From assembly GCA_964419335.1 (NCBI GenBank), contig CAYQOX010000021.1:1-64000 (forward strand): 64,000 nucleotides of DNA, in the 5' to 3' direction. This stretch comes from CAYQOX01 sp964419335 (GTDB taxonomy: Bacteria > Hinthialibacterota > Hinthialibacteria > Hinthialibacterales > Hinthialibacteraceae). Of this stretch, positions 24,253 through 33,158 are shown piece after piece. Numbering within the stretch: the first letter of the stretch is position 1; every line of letters begins with the position of its first letter. The notes beneath the pieces are model-generated. The model saw only the letters and a program-made list of their open reading frames with translations. It was not told where the DNA came from and made no database searches. Both the position numbers and the translations under genes were made by a program.

Positions 24253-25656
24253 ATGAAAGTTACTTTACGTGCCCTCCAGAGGTTCTTTATGATCCTTCTG
24301 ATGGGGTGCTTTTTTTTATGGGCTTCTACCATAGAGGGGGTGACGCAGGGGTGGCCAACTTACCGTCATGATATTCAGCGCAGCGGAGTAACCGAGGAAT
24401 TGATTCAACCGCCTTTCGAACAAGCGTGGATTTATGAATCGCCTTATCCTCCTCAACCCGCCTGGCCGGGTCCCGCGCGCCGGGATGGATGGCACAAGGT
24501 GGATAACCTAAAACCCCGAGTGATTTTTGATTGGGCTTTTCATGTGGTCGCCCAGGATCATCGCATCTTCTTTGGTTCCTCGGTGGATGATCAGGTTTAT
24601 TGTTTAGATGCGAAAACGGGAGAAGTGCTTTGGAGTTATTTTACCGAAGCCCCGATTCGGTTAGCCCCTACGATTTGGGATGGGAAAGTTTATGTCGGCT
24701 CGGATGATGGGTATATCTATTGCCTCAATGCGAAGGACGGTTCCTTTGTGTGGAAGCAAAAGCCTTCCGAAGAGAGTGATCGGGTGATCGGTCATGATCG
24801 CATGATGTCGCTATGGCCGATTCGCAGTGGAATACTGGTAGAGGATGGAGTCGCATATTGTTCTGCAGGGTTCTTCCCATGGGAAGGAGTCTATCTTTGT
24901 GCAATGCAGGCCGAAGATGGTGAAATCCTATGGAATAAAAAAGTGGATGAAGTCCCACCGCAGGGATATATGCTTGCCTCGCAGACGTCTTTGTATTTAC
25001 CCACGGGTTCGGGTACGCCAGCGGTCTTCGATCGCAAAAGCGGGGACTATCAATATTCACTTGGCGGATCGGGCGGCGCTTTTGTGATTCTGACCGAGGA
25101 TATGTTGGTCTATGGTCCTGGTAAGACTGGAGAGTTAGATGCTTTCGACTCCGATTCACGCGGGCATCTTGCTACTTTTCAGGGAAATCACATGGTGGTC
25201 ACGGCGCAACGTTCCTATCTGCATACGGACACGGAAATGCGTGCAATCGACCGGGTGAAGTACATGCGTTTGATTCGTGAACGGCAAGAACTAGGGGAAG
25301 AACGGGAAAAACTCGTAAAACAATTGCGAGAGTTGGATAAAAAAACCCAAAGCGAAGAAGGAATTGCGTTACAAGAAAAAATCAAAGCCACACAAAACCG
25401 TTTGCAGGATATCGAGGCGGAACTTCCTGAATGTTTGTTATGGAAAAGAGAATGTCGTTTCCCGTATTCTTTGATTCTCGCAGGCGAGACGCTCTATGCT
25501 GGAGGCAGTAACGAAGTGGCTGGGTTTGACGTAGAGACGGGCAAGACCATCTGGCATGCCGAGGTACAAGGGCGTGCTTTGGAATTAGCCGCGGCGGATG
25601 GACGTCTGATTGTCAGTACCGATCAGGGCAAAATTTACGGCTTTACGGGAAAATAG
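24253..25656 (+). CDS. Exported PQQ-type beta-propeller protein with coiled-coil insertion
   Basis: The 467-residue protein starts with a signal peptide (to about residue 32) and the WPTYRHDIQRSGVT segment common at the start of PQQ-like/BamB-type propellers. Blades carry repeated YCLDAKTGEVLWSY-type motifs. Between the last blades, residues about 339-392, lies a charged coiled coil (RERQELGEEREKLVKQ and onward) that interrupts the propeller before GFDVETGKTIW. There is no quinoprotein dehydrogenase signature, so a scaffold or binding role is likely. It follows the ABC ATPase by 52 bases and precedes a larger propeller protein by 15, in the same transcript. Confidence 0.8.
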   Translation: MKVTLRALQRFFMILLMGCFFLWASTIEGVTQGWPTYRHDIQRSGVTEELIQPPFEQAWIYESPYPPQPAWPGPARRDGWHKVDNLKPRVIFDWAFHVVAQDHRIFFGSSVDDQVYCLDAKTGEVLWSYFTEAPIRLAPTIWDGKVYVGSDDGYIYCLNAKDGSFVWKQKPSEESDRVIGHDRMMSLWPIRSGILVEDGVAYCSAGFFPWEGVYLCAMQAEDGEILWNKKVDEVPPQGYMLASQTSLYLPTGSGTPAVFDRKSGDYQYSLGGSGGAFVILTEDMLVYGPGKTGELDAFDSDSRGHLATFQGNHMVVTAQRSYLHTDTEMRAIDRVKYMRLIRERQELGEEREKLVKQLRELDKKTQSEEGIALQEKIKATQNRLQDIEAELPECLLWKRECRFPYSLILAGETLYAGGSNEVAGFDVETGKTIWHAEVQGRALELAAADGRLIVSTDQGKIYGFTGK

Positions 25657-25671
25657 AAGGAGTTTCGGCTC

Positions 25672-28533
25672 ATGAAGAATCAATGCTTCTTTCATTTATT
25701 TGTATTAACCTTAGGGGTGCTGCTTCCCTTGGGCGCTCTGGCTCAAAATCAACCGAGGGCGCATTGGACATTTGATTCATCTTCGATCCAAGGGCAAACC
25801 ATCAAGGATCAAGCCGGGGCCTCCGCGATTCTTTTTCAAGGGCATTTAGTTACGAAACGGTTTGGCTCGATGAAGGCCTTGTTTCTCAATCGGGATAAAA
25901 CTTTAGCCGAGATTCCCTACGATCTTGAATCGAAGGCGCTTCCTAAGCACCAGTTAACCCTCGAAGCCTGGGTGAATGTCGAAAAGACAGTCGAATGGGG
26001 AGGCATTCTCGGCGCTTTTCAAGACAATGGTGGTTTTGAAAAAGGATGGCTCTTGGGTTTCAAGCAATCGAATTTCTGTTTCACGCTCTCGAGTGAGGAT
26101 CAAGATGACGGTGATGGGCGTATGACAGAAATACGCGCGAACGGAAGTTTGGAATGGGGGAAGTGGTATCATGTGGCGGCCACCTATGACGGGTTTGAAA
26201 TGCGGTTATACGTGAATGGAGATTTGAAGAAATCGTCGCGGGAACAGTCGGGCGGAATTCTCTATGCAGACGATGCGCCTTTCGTACTTGGCGCTTATAT
26301 GGATTCGAACGAAGATTTTCGCTGGCGAGGTTGGATTGGCGAAACTGCGATTTATGATCGGGCTTTGAACGAAGAGGTGATCTTTCAACATTATTCTGCT
26401 AAGAAAGATGATATTCCTACAACCTATGAAGCCAAAATCGGTCCGACCTTAACTCGTCTTGATGAGGAAACGGTTCAAATCGAATGGGAAAGCGATACTC
26501 CTACACCTTCGAAGGTGCTTTTTGGCCAAGAATTACCGCTGACGAAATCTTATGCGGATTCTGAGAAAAAATCCTCGCACAGCCTTGTTATCCATGATAT
26601 TCAACCCCGGGAAATGTATTATTACCGCTTGGTGGTCGAGGAAGAAACCCTTGGCGATCGGACTTCGCGATTGTTTGAGTTCGACTCAACGTTTGACTAT
26701 ACGCGATTGAAGATAAAAAACGCTGATAATCCCTATCCCGAGGATGCGTGGACTCCAGTTTACCGTGAGATGGCAGAGCGGGTTATTGAGAATGCGAATG
26801 TAGCTCGAGGTTATTGCCTTGTGTTGGATGGGGATCAAGGTCGATTCGCGTATGAACTCGCGCGCCAATCCGATTGGCGTATCGTTATGGTGGAGGACGA
26901 AGAACAGAACGTCCAAACGGCGCGTGAGGCTTTGCATAACGCCAATCTTTATGGTGTACAAATCAGTGTTCATCATGGCGACTTAGAGAAACTCGATTAT
27001 GGTGATTTTTTCGCGAATGTTATTGTCAGCGATCACGCGCTTCGTGCCGGGGAGATCAATACTCCCGCGCGAGAAATCTACCGCGTGTTACGTCCCCATG
27101 GTGGGTATCTTATGCTCGGCCAAACACCACAAGCCGCCAACCTGGGTGAAGCGTTAAGTGAAGATACTCTGCAGGAACATTTCAAAAAAGCGGATATACC
27201 AGAGTTGAGTTTTTCGAACCAGGATGGAACCTGGGTGGTTGCCCGTCGTTCGGGATTGCCAGGCGGTGGGGAGTGGACTCATATGTATGGCGACGCAGCC
27301 AATACCGCTAACAGCAATGACCCATACTTGCGTGATCCCTTGCAGGTTCTTTGGTTTGGCCGTCCCGGACCGCGTCCCATGCTCGACCGCGGTACCCGGA
27401 ACCCCTCGCCGGTATCGACGCATGGTCGTTTGTATATCCAAGGGGATCGACGCTTGTTTGGTTTGGACGCCTACAACGGAACGATATTGTGGACACTCGA
27501 AATTCCTGAATTACGGCGTGCGAATGTGCCCCGGGATTCAAGCAATATGGTGGCCTTTGGCGATGATGTGTATATCGCGGTGAAAGACAGGCTATGGCGT
27601 TTACAAGGCCAAAGCGGAAAGATTCTTGCGACTTATCCGTTGCCAGAAAAAGGAGATCAGCCATTGAACTGGGGGTATCTCTCCCGCTTGGATGGTATTA
27701 TTGTCGGCAGCACGGTTCCCGAAGGCGGCCTTTATATTGGCGCTGATGGGGAATGGTACGATACCCAGGGGTATGAATCCTACAAAGTCACGAGTTCTTT
27801 TCTTTTTGCTTTGGATCCCGAAAGCGGTGAAGAGAAATGGTCGTTTGAATCTCCGGCGATTATTAATCCTACTATATCGATTGGAGATGGAATCGTCTAT
27901 TTTATTGAAAGCCGTAGTCCCGAAGCCAAGGTTAACGATGCTGGCCGCATGTATGAAGAGTTGGTGAAAGATCAATACATGGTGGCGCTGGAACTCGAGA
28001 CAGGCGAAAAATTGTGGGAACGGGCAGGAGATTATGGCGAAGGCCGCTGGGTCTTTTATTTGACCTATGCGAATAACACCCTAGTTTTGCTTAACACTAC
28101 CGATCAATATCACCTTAGTGCTTATAGCGCCGAAGACGGCAAACCTTTATGGAAGCATGAGTATTCCTGGTACCGGAATCACCATGGCGGGGCGATGCAA
28201 CAACCGGTTATCGTGGGAGATACCGTTTATGCCGAACCCAAAGTATTTAAGTTGAAAAGTGGTGAAGACACCAGGGTTATTATGCCTCAGCGTAACAAGT
28301 GTGGCACGATTACCGCGTCGGCCCATTGCTTGTTTTATCGTGATTTTTATCATGCCTTGTGGGATTTAAAGAAGGATGTGCGTAGAGAACTCATTGGCAT
28401 ACGGCCTGGATGTTGGTTGAATATGATATCTGCAGGCGGGCTTCTTCTTGCTCCCGAAGCCAGCGCGGGTTGTTACTGCGCTCATCCGATTCAAACCACG
28501 GTGGCTTTTGCGCCAAAGAAGGAAACGGAGTGA
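25672..28533 (+). CDS. Exported mosaic: LamG, FN3-like, Rossmann methyltransferase-like and PQQ propeller
   Basis: The 953-residue protein has a signal peptide (to about 25) and four regions. A LamG/concanavalin-like domain (about 30-245) contains LTLEAWVNV and WYHVAATYDG. An FN3/purple-acid-phosphatase-N-like module (250-345) contains PTPSKVLFG and MYYYRL. A Rossmann region (365-500) resembles SAM methyltransferases (GYCLVLDGDQG, VHHGDLEKLDYGDFF, EIYRVLRPHGGYLML). A PQQ-type propeller (about 535-953) contains YGDAANTANSND and GLDAYNGTILW. A methyltransferase fold in an exported protein is unusual, because SAM is cytoplasmic. It is the last gene before a strong terminator. The function is unknown. 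Confidence 0.78.
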   Translation: MKNQCFFHLFVLTLGVLLPLGALAQNQPRAHWTFDSSSIQGQTIKDQAGASAILFQGHLVTKRFGSMKALFLNRDKTLAEIPYDLESKALPKHQLTLEAWVNVEKTVEWGGILGAFQDNGGFEKGWLLGFKQSNFCFTLSSEDQDDGDGRMTEIRANGSLEWGKWYHVAATYDGFEMRLYVNGDLKKSSREQSGGILYADDAPFVLGAYMDSNEDFRWRGWIGETAIYDRALNEEVIFQHYSAKKDDIPTTYEAKIGPTLTRLDEETVQIEWESDTPTPSKVLFGQELPLTKSYADSEKKSSHSLVIHDIQPREMYYYRLVVEEETLGDRTSRLFEFDSTFDYTRLKIKNADNPYPEDAWTPVYREMAERVIENANVARGYCLVLDGDQGRFAYELARQSDWRIVMVEDEEQNVQTAREALHNANLYGVQISVHHGDLEKLDYGDFFANVIVSDHALRAGEINTPAREIYRVLRPHGGYLMLGQTPQAANLGEALSEDTLQEHFKKADIPELSFSNQDGTWVVARRSGLPGGGEWTHMYGDAANTANSNDPYLRDPLQVLWFGRPGPRPMLDRGTRNPSPVSTHGRLYIQGDRRLFGLDAYNGTILWTLEIPELRRANVPRDSSNMVAFGDDVYIAVKDRLWRLQGQSGKILATYPLPEKGDQPLNWGYLSRLDGIIVGSTVPEGGLYIGADGEWYDTQGYESYKVTSSFLFALDPESGEEKWSFESPAIINPTISIGDGIVYFIESRSPEAKVNDAGRMYEELVKDQYMVALELETGEKLWERAGDYGEGRWVFYLTYANNTLVLLNTTDQYHLSAYSAEDGKPLWKHEYSWYRNHHGGAMQQPVIVGDTVYAEPKVFKLKSGEDTRVIMPQRNKCGTITASAHCLFYRDFYHALWDLKKDVRRELIGIRPGCWLNMISAGGLLLAPEASAGCYCAHPIQTTVAFAPKKETE

Positions 28534-28570
28534 AAAGAAAAGGGCATGTTGATTCCATGCCCTTTTCTTT
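28534..28570. terminator. Strong bidirectional intrinsic terminator
   Basis: About 15 bp of perfect stem (28534-28548 with 28556-28570) surround a 7-base loop. A-tract and T-tract are part of the arms, so it should work on both strands: for the long plus operon ending at 28533 and for the minus aldo/keto reductase ending at 28581. Confidence 0.85.
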
Positions 28571-28580
28571 GATTGAACGC

Positions 28581-29555
28581 TTAAGCTTGCATGAGGTTAT
28601 GGGGAAATAAGGTATCTAGTTCGATGAGTATTTCATCAGGTATTTGGATATAGAGGGATTTTAAATTCTCGTTCAATTGTCCCAATTTTGTCGCTCCGGT
28701 GATTACACTGGAAACCCCCTCTTGATGCAGCAGCCAGGCGATAGCGAGTTGTGCGCGGGTGCAATTGAGCTGATCTGCGTATTCCTTCATACGACGAACG
28801 CGATCGAGATTTTCTTCGGTGTATACCCGCTTACGCAGCCATTCGATTTGTTGTAAACGAGTGCCTTCAGGAAGGCCTTCATCATATTTTCCAGTGAGCA
28901 TTCCCCAGGCCAAGGGACTGAAGGTTACCATTCCCATTCCGAGGTCTTTGGTGGCGGGATGCACATCTTTCTCTAATTTTTTCCGTGCCAGAAGATTGTA
29001 GCGCGGTTGTTCCACCTGGGGCGGATACCAGCCATTTTGCCGGCACATTTGATGGGCTTCTCGCAGTTGAGCCCCTGTCCATTCACTGGTTCCCCAGTAG
29101 AGTATTTTTCCTTGGTGGACAAGATCATCCATGGCGCGCAGGGTTTCTTCCAAAGGGGTGTCGTTGTCATAGCGATGGCAAAAGTATAGATCGAGGTAAT
29201 CGGTCCCGATGCGTTGGAGGCTATCGTTGACCGATTCTAAAATATGTTTCCGTGATAAGCCTCGATCGTTAACATCATCACTCATGGGAAAGAATACTTT
29301 GCTAGAGATAATCAGCTCGCGCCGGGGATAATCGCGCAGAACCTTCCCCATCATACCTTCTGCTTCACCCCGGGCATACACGTCCGCTATATCGAAGAAG
29401 TTGATGCCCGCTTCAAATGCGGTGGCCACGATGTCGCGAACCAGTTGTTGATCCTTGACTTGCTCGCCAAATGTAACCCATCCACCGAGTGAAATGCGGC
29501 TTACTTTGGTTCCACATTTCCCCAAAGGGCTGTATTTCATCGAGTGTATTTTCAT
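28581..29555 (-). CDS. Aldo/keto reductase (potassium-channel beta/YghZ-like group)
   Basis: The 324-residue TIM-barrel reductase has the catalytic tetrad in order: D and Y in FFDIADVYARGEAEG, K in IISSKVFF and H in YFCHRYDND. The C-terminal VSSVITGATKLGQLNENL segment binds the NADP phosphate in this family. ATG 29555 is preferred because GGGAGAG lies just upstream; the ATG at 29573 would put that site inside the gene. It diverges from the Tat-exported Gfo/Idh gene. The aldehyde, ketone or sugar substrate cannot be told. Confidence 0.92.
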   Translation of the reverse strand: MKIHSMKYSPLGKCGTKVSRISLGGWVTFGEQVKDQQLVRDIVATAFEAGINFFDIADVYARGEAEGMMGKVLRDYPRRELIISSKVFFPMSDDVNDRGLSRKHILESVNDSLQRIGTDYLDLYFCHRYDNDTPLEETLRAMDDLVHQGKILYWGTSEWTGAQLREAHQMCRQNGWYPPQVEQPRYNLLARKKLEKDVHPATKDLGMGMVTFSPLAWGMLTGKYDEGLPEGTRLQQIEWLRKRVYTEENLDRVRRMKEYADQLNCTRAQLAIAWLLHQEGVSSVITGATKLGQLNENLKSLYIQIPDEILIELDTLFPHNLMQA

Positions 29556-29631
29556 TGTAATCTCTCCCACCAATATCTATTCAGAATTTTCACACTATGG
29601 TAAGGTATGAGGTTGTACGTTCGAATAATTT

Positions 29632-29689
29632 TTTGTTCTGAACATTGTAACGTGAGATCTTACGTTTCCCAATGTAAGAAATAGAACAA
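29632..29689 (+). promoter_or_regulatory. Nested stem structure in the leader of the Tat Gfo/Idh gene
   Basis: Three nested pairings occur on the plus strand. 29632-29638 pairs with 29683-29689 (7 bp), 29642-29647 with 29670-29675 (6 bp), and 29649-29655 with 29660-29666 (7 bp, one G-U) around a GATC loop. The G-U pair favours an RNA element on the plus strand. The innermost part, 29649-29666, is also an 18-bp near-palindrome with one symmetric mismatch and could be an operator. It ends about 30 bases before AAGGAGG of the next gene. Confidence 0.45.
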
Positions 29690-29734
29690 TGTTTCACGTG
29701 CACATAATCACTTAATTCCCAAGGAGGAACAAAC

Positions 29735-31003
29735 ATGGTTCGAAAGTTAACTAGACGCGGCTTTATGGGTAAAGTCGGTTCGGCCGCCGTTGGAGTCCCT
29801 TTATTTGCCAAAAATCTTTTTGCTCAAGGGCGGGTTTCCGCAAATGACCGGATCACGCTTGGCTTAATTGGTTGCGGCGGAATGGGAGTGGCTAATTTGC
29901 GGGCAGTATTGGGTTTTTCTGATATCCAAGCAGTTGCCACTTGCGATGTTTATGAACCTCATCGTCAACGGGCGAAAGAACGGATCGACGATCGTTACGA
30001 AAATGATAATTGCGCAACTTATAACGATTACCGTGAACTGTTGGATCGAGACGATATCGACTCGGTTATCATTGCGACACCGGATCATTGGCATACGCGG
30101 ATCGCTATCTCCGCTTGTGAAGCGGGGAAGGATATTTACTGCCAAAAGCCACTGACCCTGACGATCAAGGAAGGTCGTGCATTGGCGGACGCGGTGAAAC
30201 GGTACGGTGTCGTTTTCCAAGTCGGCAGCCAGCAGCGGTCCAGCAGCAATTTCCGTTATGCATGCGAGTTAGTACGAAGTGGAAAGATTGGCAAGATACA
30301 CACGGTGCGTGTTTTCTTGCCAAATGGAAGCGAGGGAGGCGATACCCCGGATGCAGATCCCCCTGAAGGTTTGGATTGGGATATGTATCTTGGCCCTGCA
30401 CCTTGGGTCCCCTACAATCGGCATCGTACATTTTGGGACTTTCGCTGGTTTTGGGATTATTCCGGTGGTCAGATGACCGACTGGGGAGCTCACCACTTCG
30501 ATATCGCTCAATGGGGATTGGGAATGGATGAAAGCGGTCCCATCTCCGTAGAAGGAACCGGCCAACTTCCTACCAAAGGGCGATACCAAACCTACCTTAG
30601 TTTCCATGTTGAATATAACTATGCGAACGGAGTTAAGATGATCGCCACCAATCCCGAACATGGAACTCGCTTCGAAGGTGAGGATGGCTGGGTTCATGTA
30701 TGGCGTGGTGGTTTGGAAGCCGAGCCGAAAGAACTGTTGCATGAAACCATCGGCCCCAATGATGTTCATTTGTATGACAGCCCTGGACATGAACGTGATT
30801 GGGTGAATTGTATGAAAACCCGGCAGCGTCCCATCTGTGAAGCCGAAACCGGTCATCGTTCTGTTACCTGCGCTCACTTGGGGAACATTGCTCTGAAATT
30901 GGGACGCAAACTACACTGGGATCCGGTTAAAGAAGAGTTTATTGGCGATGAAGAAGCCAATCGCTTGGCTTTCAAACCTTATCGCGCTCCCTGGTATCTA
31001 TAA
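29735..31003 (+). CDS. Tat-exported Gfo/Idh/MocA family oxidoreductase
   Basis: The 422-residue protein begins with a twin-arginine signal (TRRGFMGK followed by a hydrophobic stretch ending near residue 31). It continues with the Rossmann fold (LGLIGCGGMG), the motif QKPLTL in place of the canonical EKP, and a substrate domain containing DWGAHHFDIAQWGLG. Periplasmic Gfo/Idh proteins of this type carry the cofactor through Tat export and act on sugars; they are abundant in Planctomycetes and related bacteria. AAGGAGG lies before the ATG. It is followed after 21 bases by the HEAT-repeat protein. Confidence 0.9.
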   Translation: MVRKLTRRGFMGKVGSAAVGVPLFAKNLFAQGRVSANDRITLGLIGCGGMGVANLRAVLGFSDIQAVATCDVYEPHRQRAKERIDDRYENDNCATYNDYRELLDRDDIDSVIIATPDHWHTRIAISACEAGKDIYCQKPLTLTIKEGRALADAVKRYGVVFQVGSQQRSSSNFRYACELVRSGKIGKIHTVRVFLPNGSEGGDTPDADPPEGLDWDMYLGPAPWVPYNRHRTFWDFRWFWDYSGGQMTDWGAHHFDIAQWGLGMDESGPISVEGTGQLPTKGRYQTYLSFHVEYNYANGVKMIATNPEHGTRFEGEDGWVHVWRGGLEAEPKELLHETIGPNDVHLYDSPGHERDWVNCMKTRQRPICEAETGHRSVTCAHLGNIALKLGRKLHWDPVKEEFIGDEEANRLAFKPYRAPWYL

Positions 31004-31024
31004 AAAGGAAGAGAGGTGACTTTG

Positions 31025-33091
31025 ATGAAGAACCATAAATTCGTTTATTTCACACTCGTGGTGGCTTTATTCTGTTCTTGCCTCACGGTTTTTGGACAAG
31101 AGGTCGGGCAGCTAAAGTCGAGCGACAAAGAAGTGCGTGAACAAGCTTTAGAATGGGTAGTAGAACGGGGCCCTCTTATGTTTGGCCCATTATTTCAACG
31201 TGTGGGCTCGGAAAACGTGATTGAAAATAAGTATGTGAAACGTGCCATCCAAAAAATTGTTTTCACCGCAACAAAACCGAATGCAGAAAAGATGCGCCAA
31301 GAGGTGGAAGAGGAATTAATCAATATTTTATGGGGCTCTTTTTCTGATGAGGCGAAAAGGTACGCCATCGAAATGCTTTCTTTTGGGGGACGAGAAAAAG
31401 CAGCCAATAGGCTGGCGAGTTTTTTGGAGAAAGAAGACTTTCGTGAAATGGCGCGTTGGTCATTAGAAAGAATCCCGAGTACGGCTGCAACCCACGTTTT
31501 AGTCGATGCGGCCCATGGAGAAACCGATCCGGAATGGGCCTCTGCCTTAATAAAAACGTTAGGTCAGCGTGGGGATGTTGAAGGTTTAGAACCCGTGTTG
31601 GTCGGGATGCTAAGCCCGAATGAGGATATCCGCTTGACCTCGCTGGCTGCGGCTGGCCGTATCCTTCATCCCAAAACTGAAAGTACGATTATGCGCCGGG
31701 TCAAAGATGCAGAAGGCCACGAGAAATTAGTTGCTACAAACTCGGCTTTGTTACTCGCCGAGGGTTGGATGGAAAAAGGACAAAAAGACCGTGCAGAGCA
31801 AATCTACCGCTGGTTTTATGAAGAAGAAAAAGATCCTCATTATCGCAGTGCAGGATTGGCGGGTATCGCGCAGGTATTAAAAGAAGACGCGGTGGATGAA
31901 TTGCTTGTTTCGCTTCAGTCGGATAGTCCTCGGATTCTCGGTGTCGCCAAAGATTATTTGCAAACTTTACCGGGAGAAGAGATTACTCAGCAATTGGTTG
32001 AGAAACTCAAGAGTACCGCCATGGATGAGCGCGTAGGGATGATTTCGCTGATCGCTGAGCGTAAAGATCAAGCCGTTCAAAATGCGACACCGCACTTGTT
32101 AGAAAGCGTTCGTGAAGGGGATGATAAGGTCCAACAGGCGGCTGTTCAAGCGTTAAGCCAAATACCCGGCAAAAAGACCACCCAAGCGATCATGGAGGTT
32201 CTTGAATCGGCTCCCCAAAAGGAGAAAAACCTCTTTTTGGATATTTTGGGTGAACGGGGTGATTCCGAGGCTTTACCTCTGGTGTATGAATACGCTCGCA
32301 GTGAGGATCCTGAATTAAGTGTTGCCGCCTTTGGTACGATTTCCGAAATAGGAGATCATAAAGCAGTGGATCTTATCCGTGAAGCTTTAGATGCCTCCGA
32401 TTCTCAAGTACGTGAAGCAGCGGTGGGCGCCGTGGTTCGGGTGGCAATCGCTCTTGAAAAAGCAGATCAAAAACAAGAAGCGATTGATCTTTGTATCGCT
32501 GCGGCCAAGGCGACGAAAAGCTTTGATAACTTAAGCCCGATTGCAGAACAGCTGGCCTCTATGGGAGAAACGGAGTTTCTCGCAAGCATGGCCAAGAAAA
32601 AAGGCTGTGTGGTTAACTGGTTTATTGCAGGGCCATTACCTAGCGAGGATCATTTGCCCGAACAGGACTATGTGGATCCCGCCTCTGTGGATCTTTCACA
32701 ACCGGTGAAACGTAACGGGGAATCCTTGGACTGGGAATTTGTACAAATCACCGATCCCCATGGGCATGTTGAATTGGATAAGGAAGTCGCCAATCAAAGC
32801 AATATCGCAGCCTACTTATATGCTGAACTTGAAAGCTCTGAAGAGCAGGATGGGGTGTTTCATATAGGCAGTGATGATGGCTTTTATTGCTGGCTGAATG
32901 GAGAGCAGATTGGTGAATTTACAGGCTCCCGCGCATGGAGTCCCGATCAAAACCAGCTCGATGTTACCATGGATAAAGGAACGAACTCAATCCTGTTATT
33001 AATCGTTAATGGCGGGGGAGAATGGGGCGCTAGCCTCCAGATTACAGATACGGAAGGAGAGCCTTTGGTTTTCGATCAGAAGAAAAACTAA
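31025..33091 (+). CDS. Exported HEAT-repeat protein with C-terminal jelly-roll-like domain
   Basis: The 688-residue protein has a signal peptide (to about 26) and HEAT/armadillo-like helical repeats over residues about 30-515. The C-terminal domain (530-688) contains WFIAGPLPS and HIGSDDGFYCWLNGEQIG, a pattern of PA14/beta-sandwich modules in secreted planctomycete-type enzymes. The ATG at 31025 follows AGAGGTGA; a GTG at 31016 is rejected because it overlaps that site. It is probably co-transcribed with the Tat Gfo/Idh gene and could scaffold or bind carbohydrate. No catalytic site is seen. Confidence 0.75.
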   Translation: MKNHKFVYFTLVVALFCSCLTVFGQEVGQLKSSDKEVREQALEWVVERGPLMFGPLFQRVGSENVIENKYVKRAIQKIVFTATKPNAEKMRQEVEEELINILWGSFSDEAKRYAIEMLSFGGREKAANRLASFLEKEDFREMARWSLERIPSTAATHVLVDAAHGETDPEWASALIKTLGQRGDVEGLEPVLVGMLSPNEDIRLTSLAAAGRILHPKTESTIMRRVKDAEGHEKLVATNSALLLAEGWMEKGQKDRAEQIYRWFYEEEKDPHYRSAGLAGIAQVLKEDAVDELLVSLQSDSPRILGVAKDYLQTLPGEEITQQLVEKLKSTAMDERVGMISLIAERKDQAVQNATPHLLESVREGDDKVQQAAVQALSQIPGKKTTQAIMEVLESAPQKEKNLFLDILGERGDSEALPLVYEYARSEDPELSVAAFGTISEIGDHKAVDLIREALDASDSQVREAAVGAVVRVAIALEKADQKQEAIDLCIAAAKATKSFDNLSPIAEQLASMGETEFLASMAKKKGCVVNWFIAGPLPSEDHLPEQDYVDPASVDLSQPVKRNGESLDWEFVQITDPHGHVELDKEVANQSNIAAYLYAELESSEEQDGVFHIGSDDGFYCWLNGEQIGEFTGSRAWSPDQNQLDVTMDKGTNSILLLIVNGGGEWGASLQITDTEGEPLVFDQKKN

Positions 33092-33104
33092 ATGATGATA
33101 TAAA

Positions 33105-33130
33105 AACGGGGGCTGGACCCAGCCCCCGTT
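33105..33130 (-). terminator. Intrinsic terminator between convergent genes
   Basis: A perfect 12-bp GC-rich stem pairs 33105-33116 with 33119-33130, with almost no loop unless the top pairs open. On the minus strand it runs into a run of T (TTTTTAT), so it best serves the TPR gene that ends at 33159. It may also stop the plus-strand HEAT gene. Confidence 0.7.
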
Positions 33131-33158
33131 GACCTCCTCCATACCCTAAATCTTGACT

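Noticed and set aside
30269..30877. Minus-strand ORF of 202 codons opposite the Tat Gfo/Idh gene
   Set aside because: A long antisense frame, but the plus-strand gene has Tat signal, Rossmann and EKP-type motifs; the reverse translation shows no family signal.
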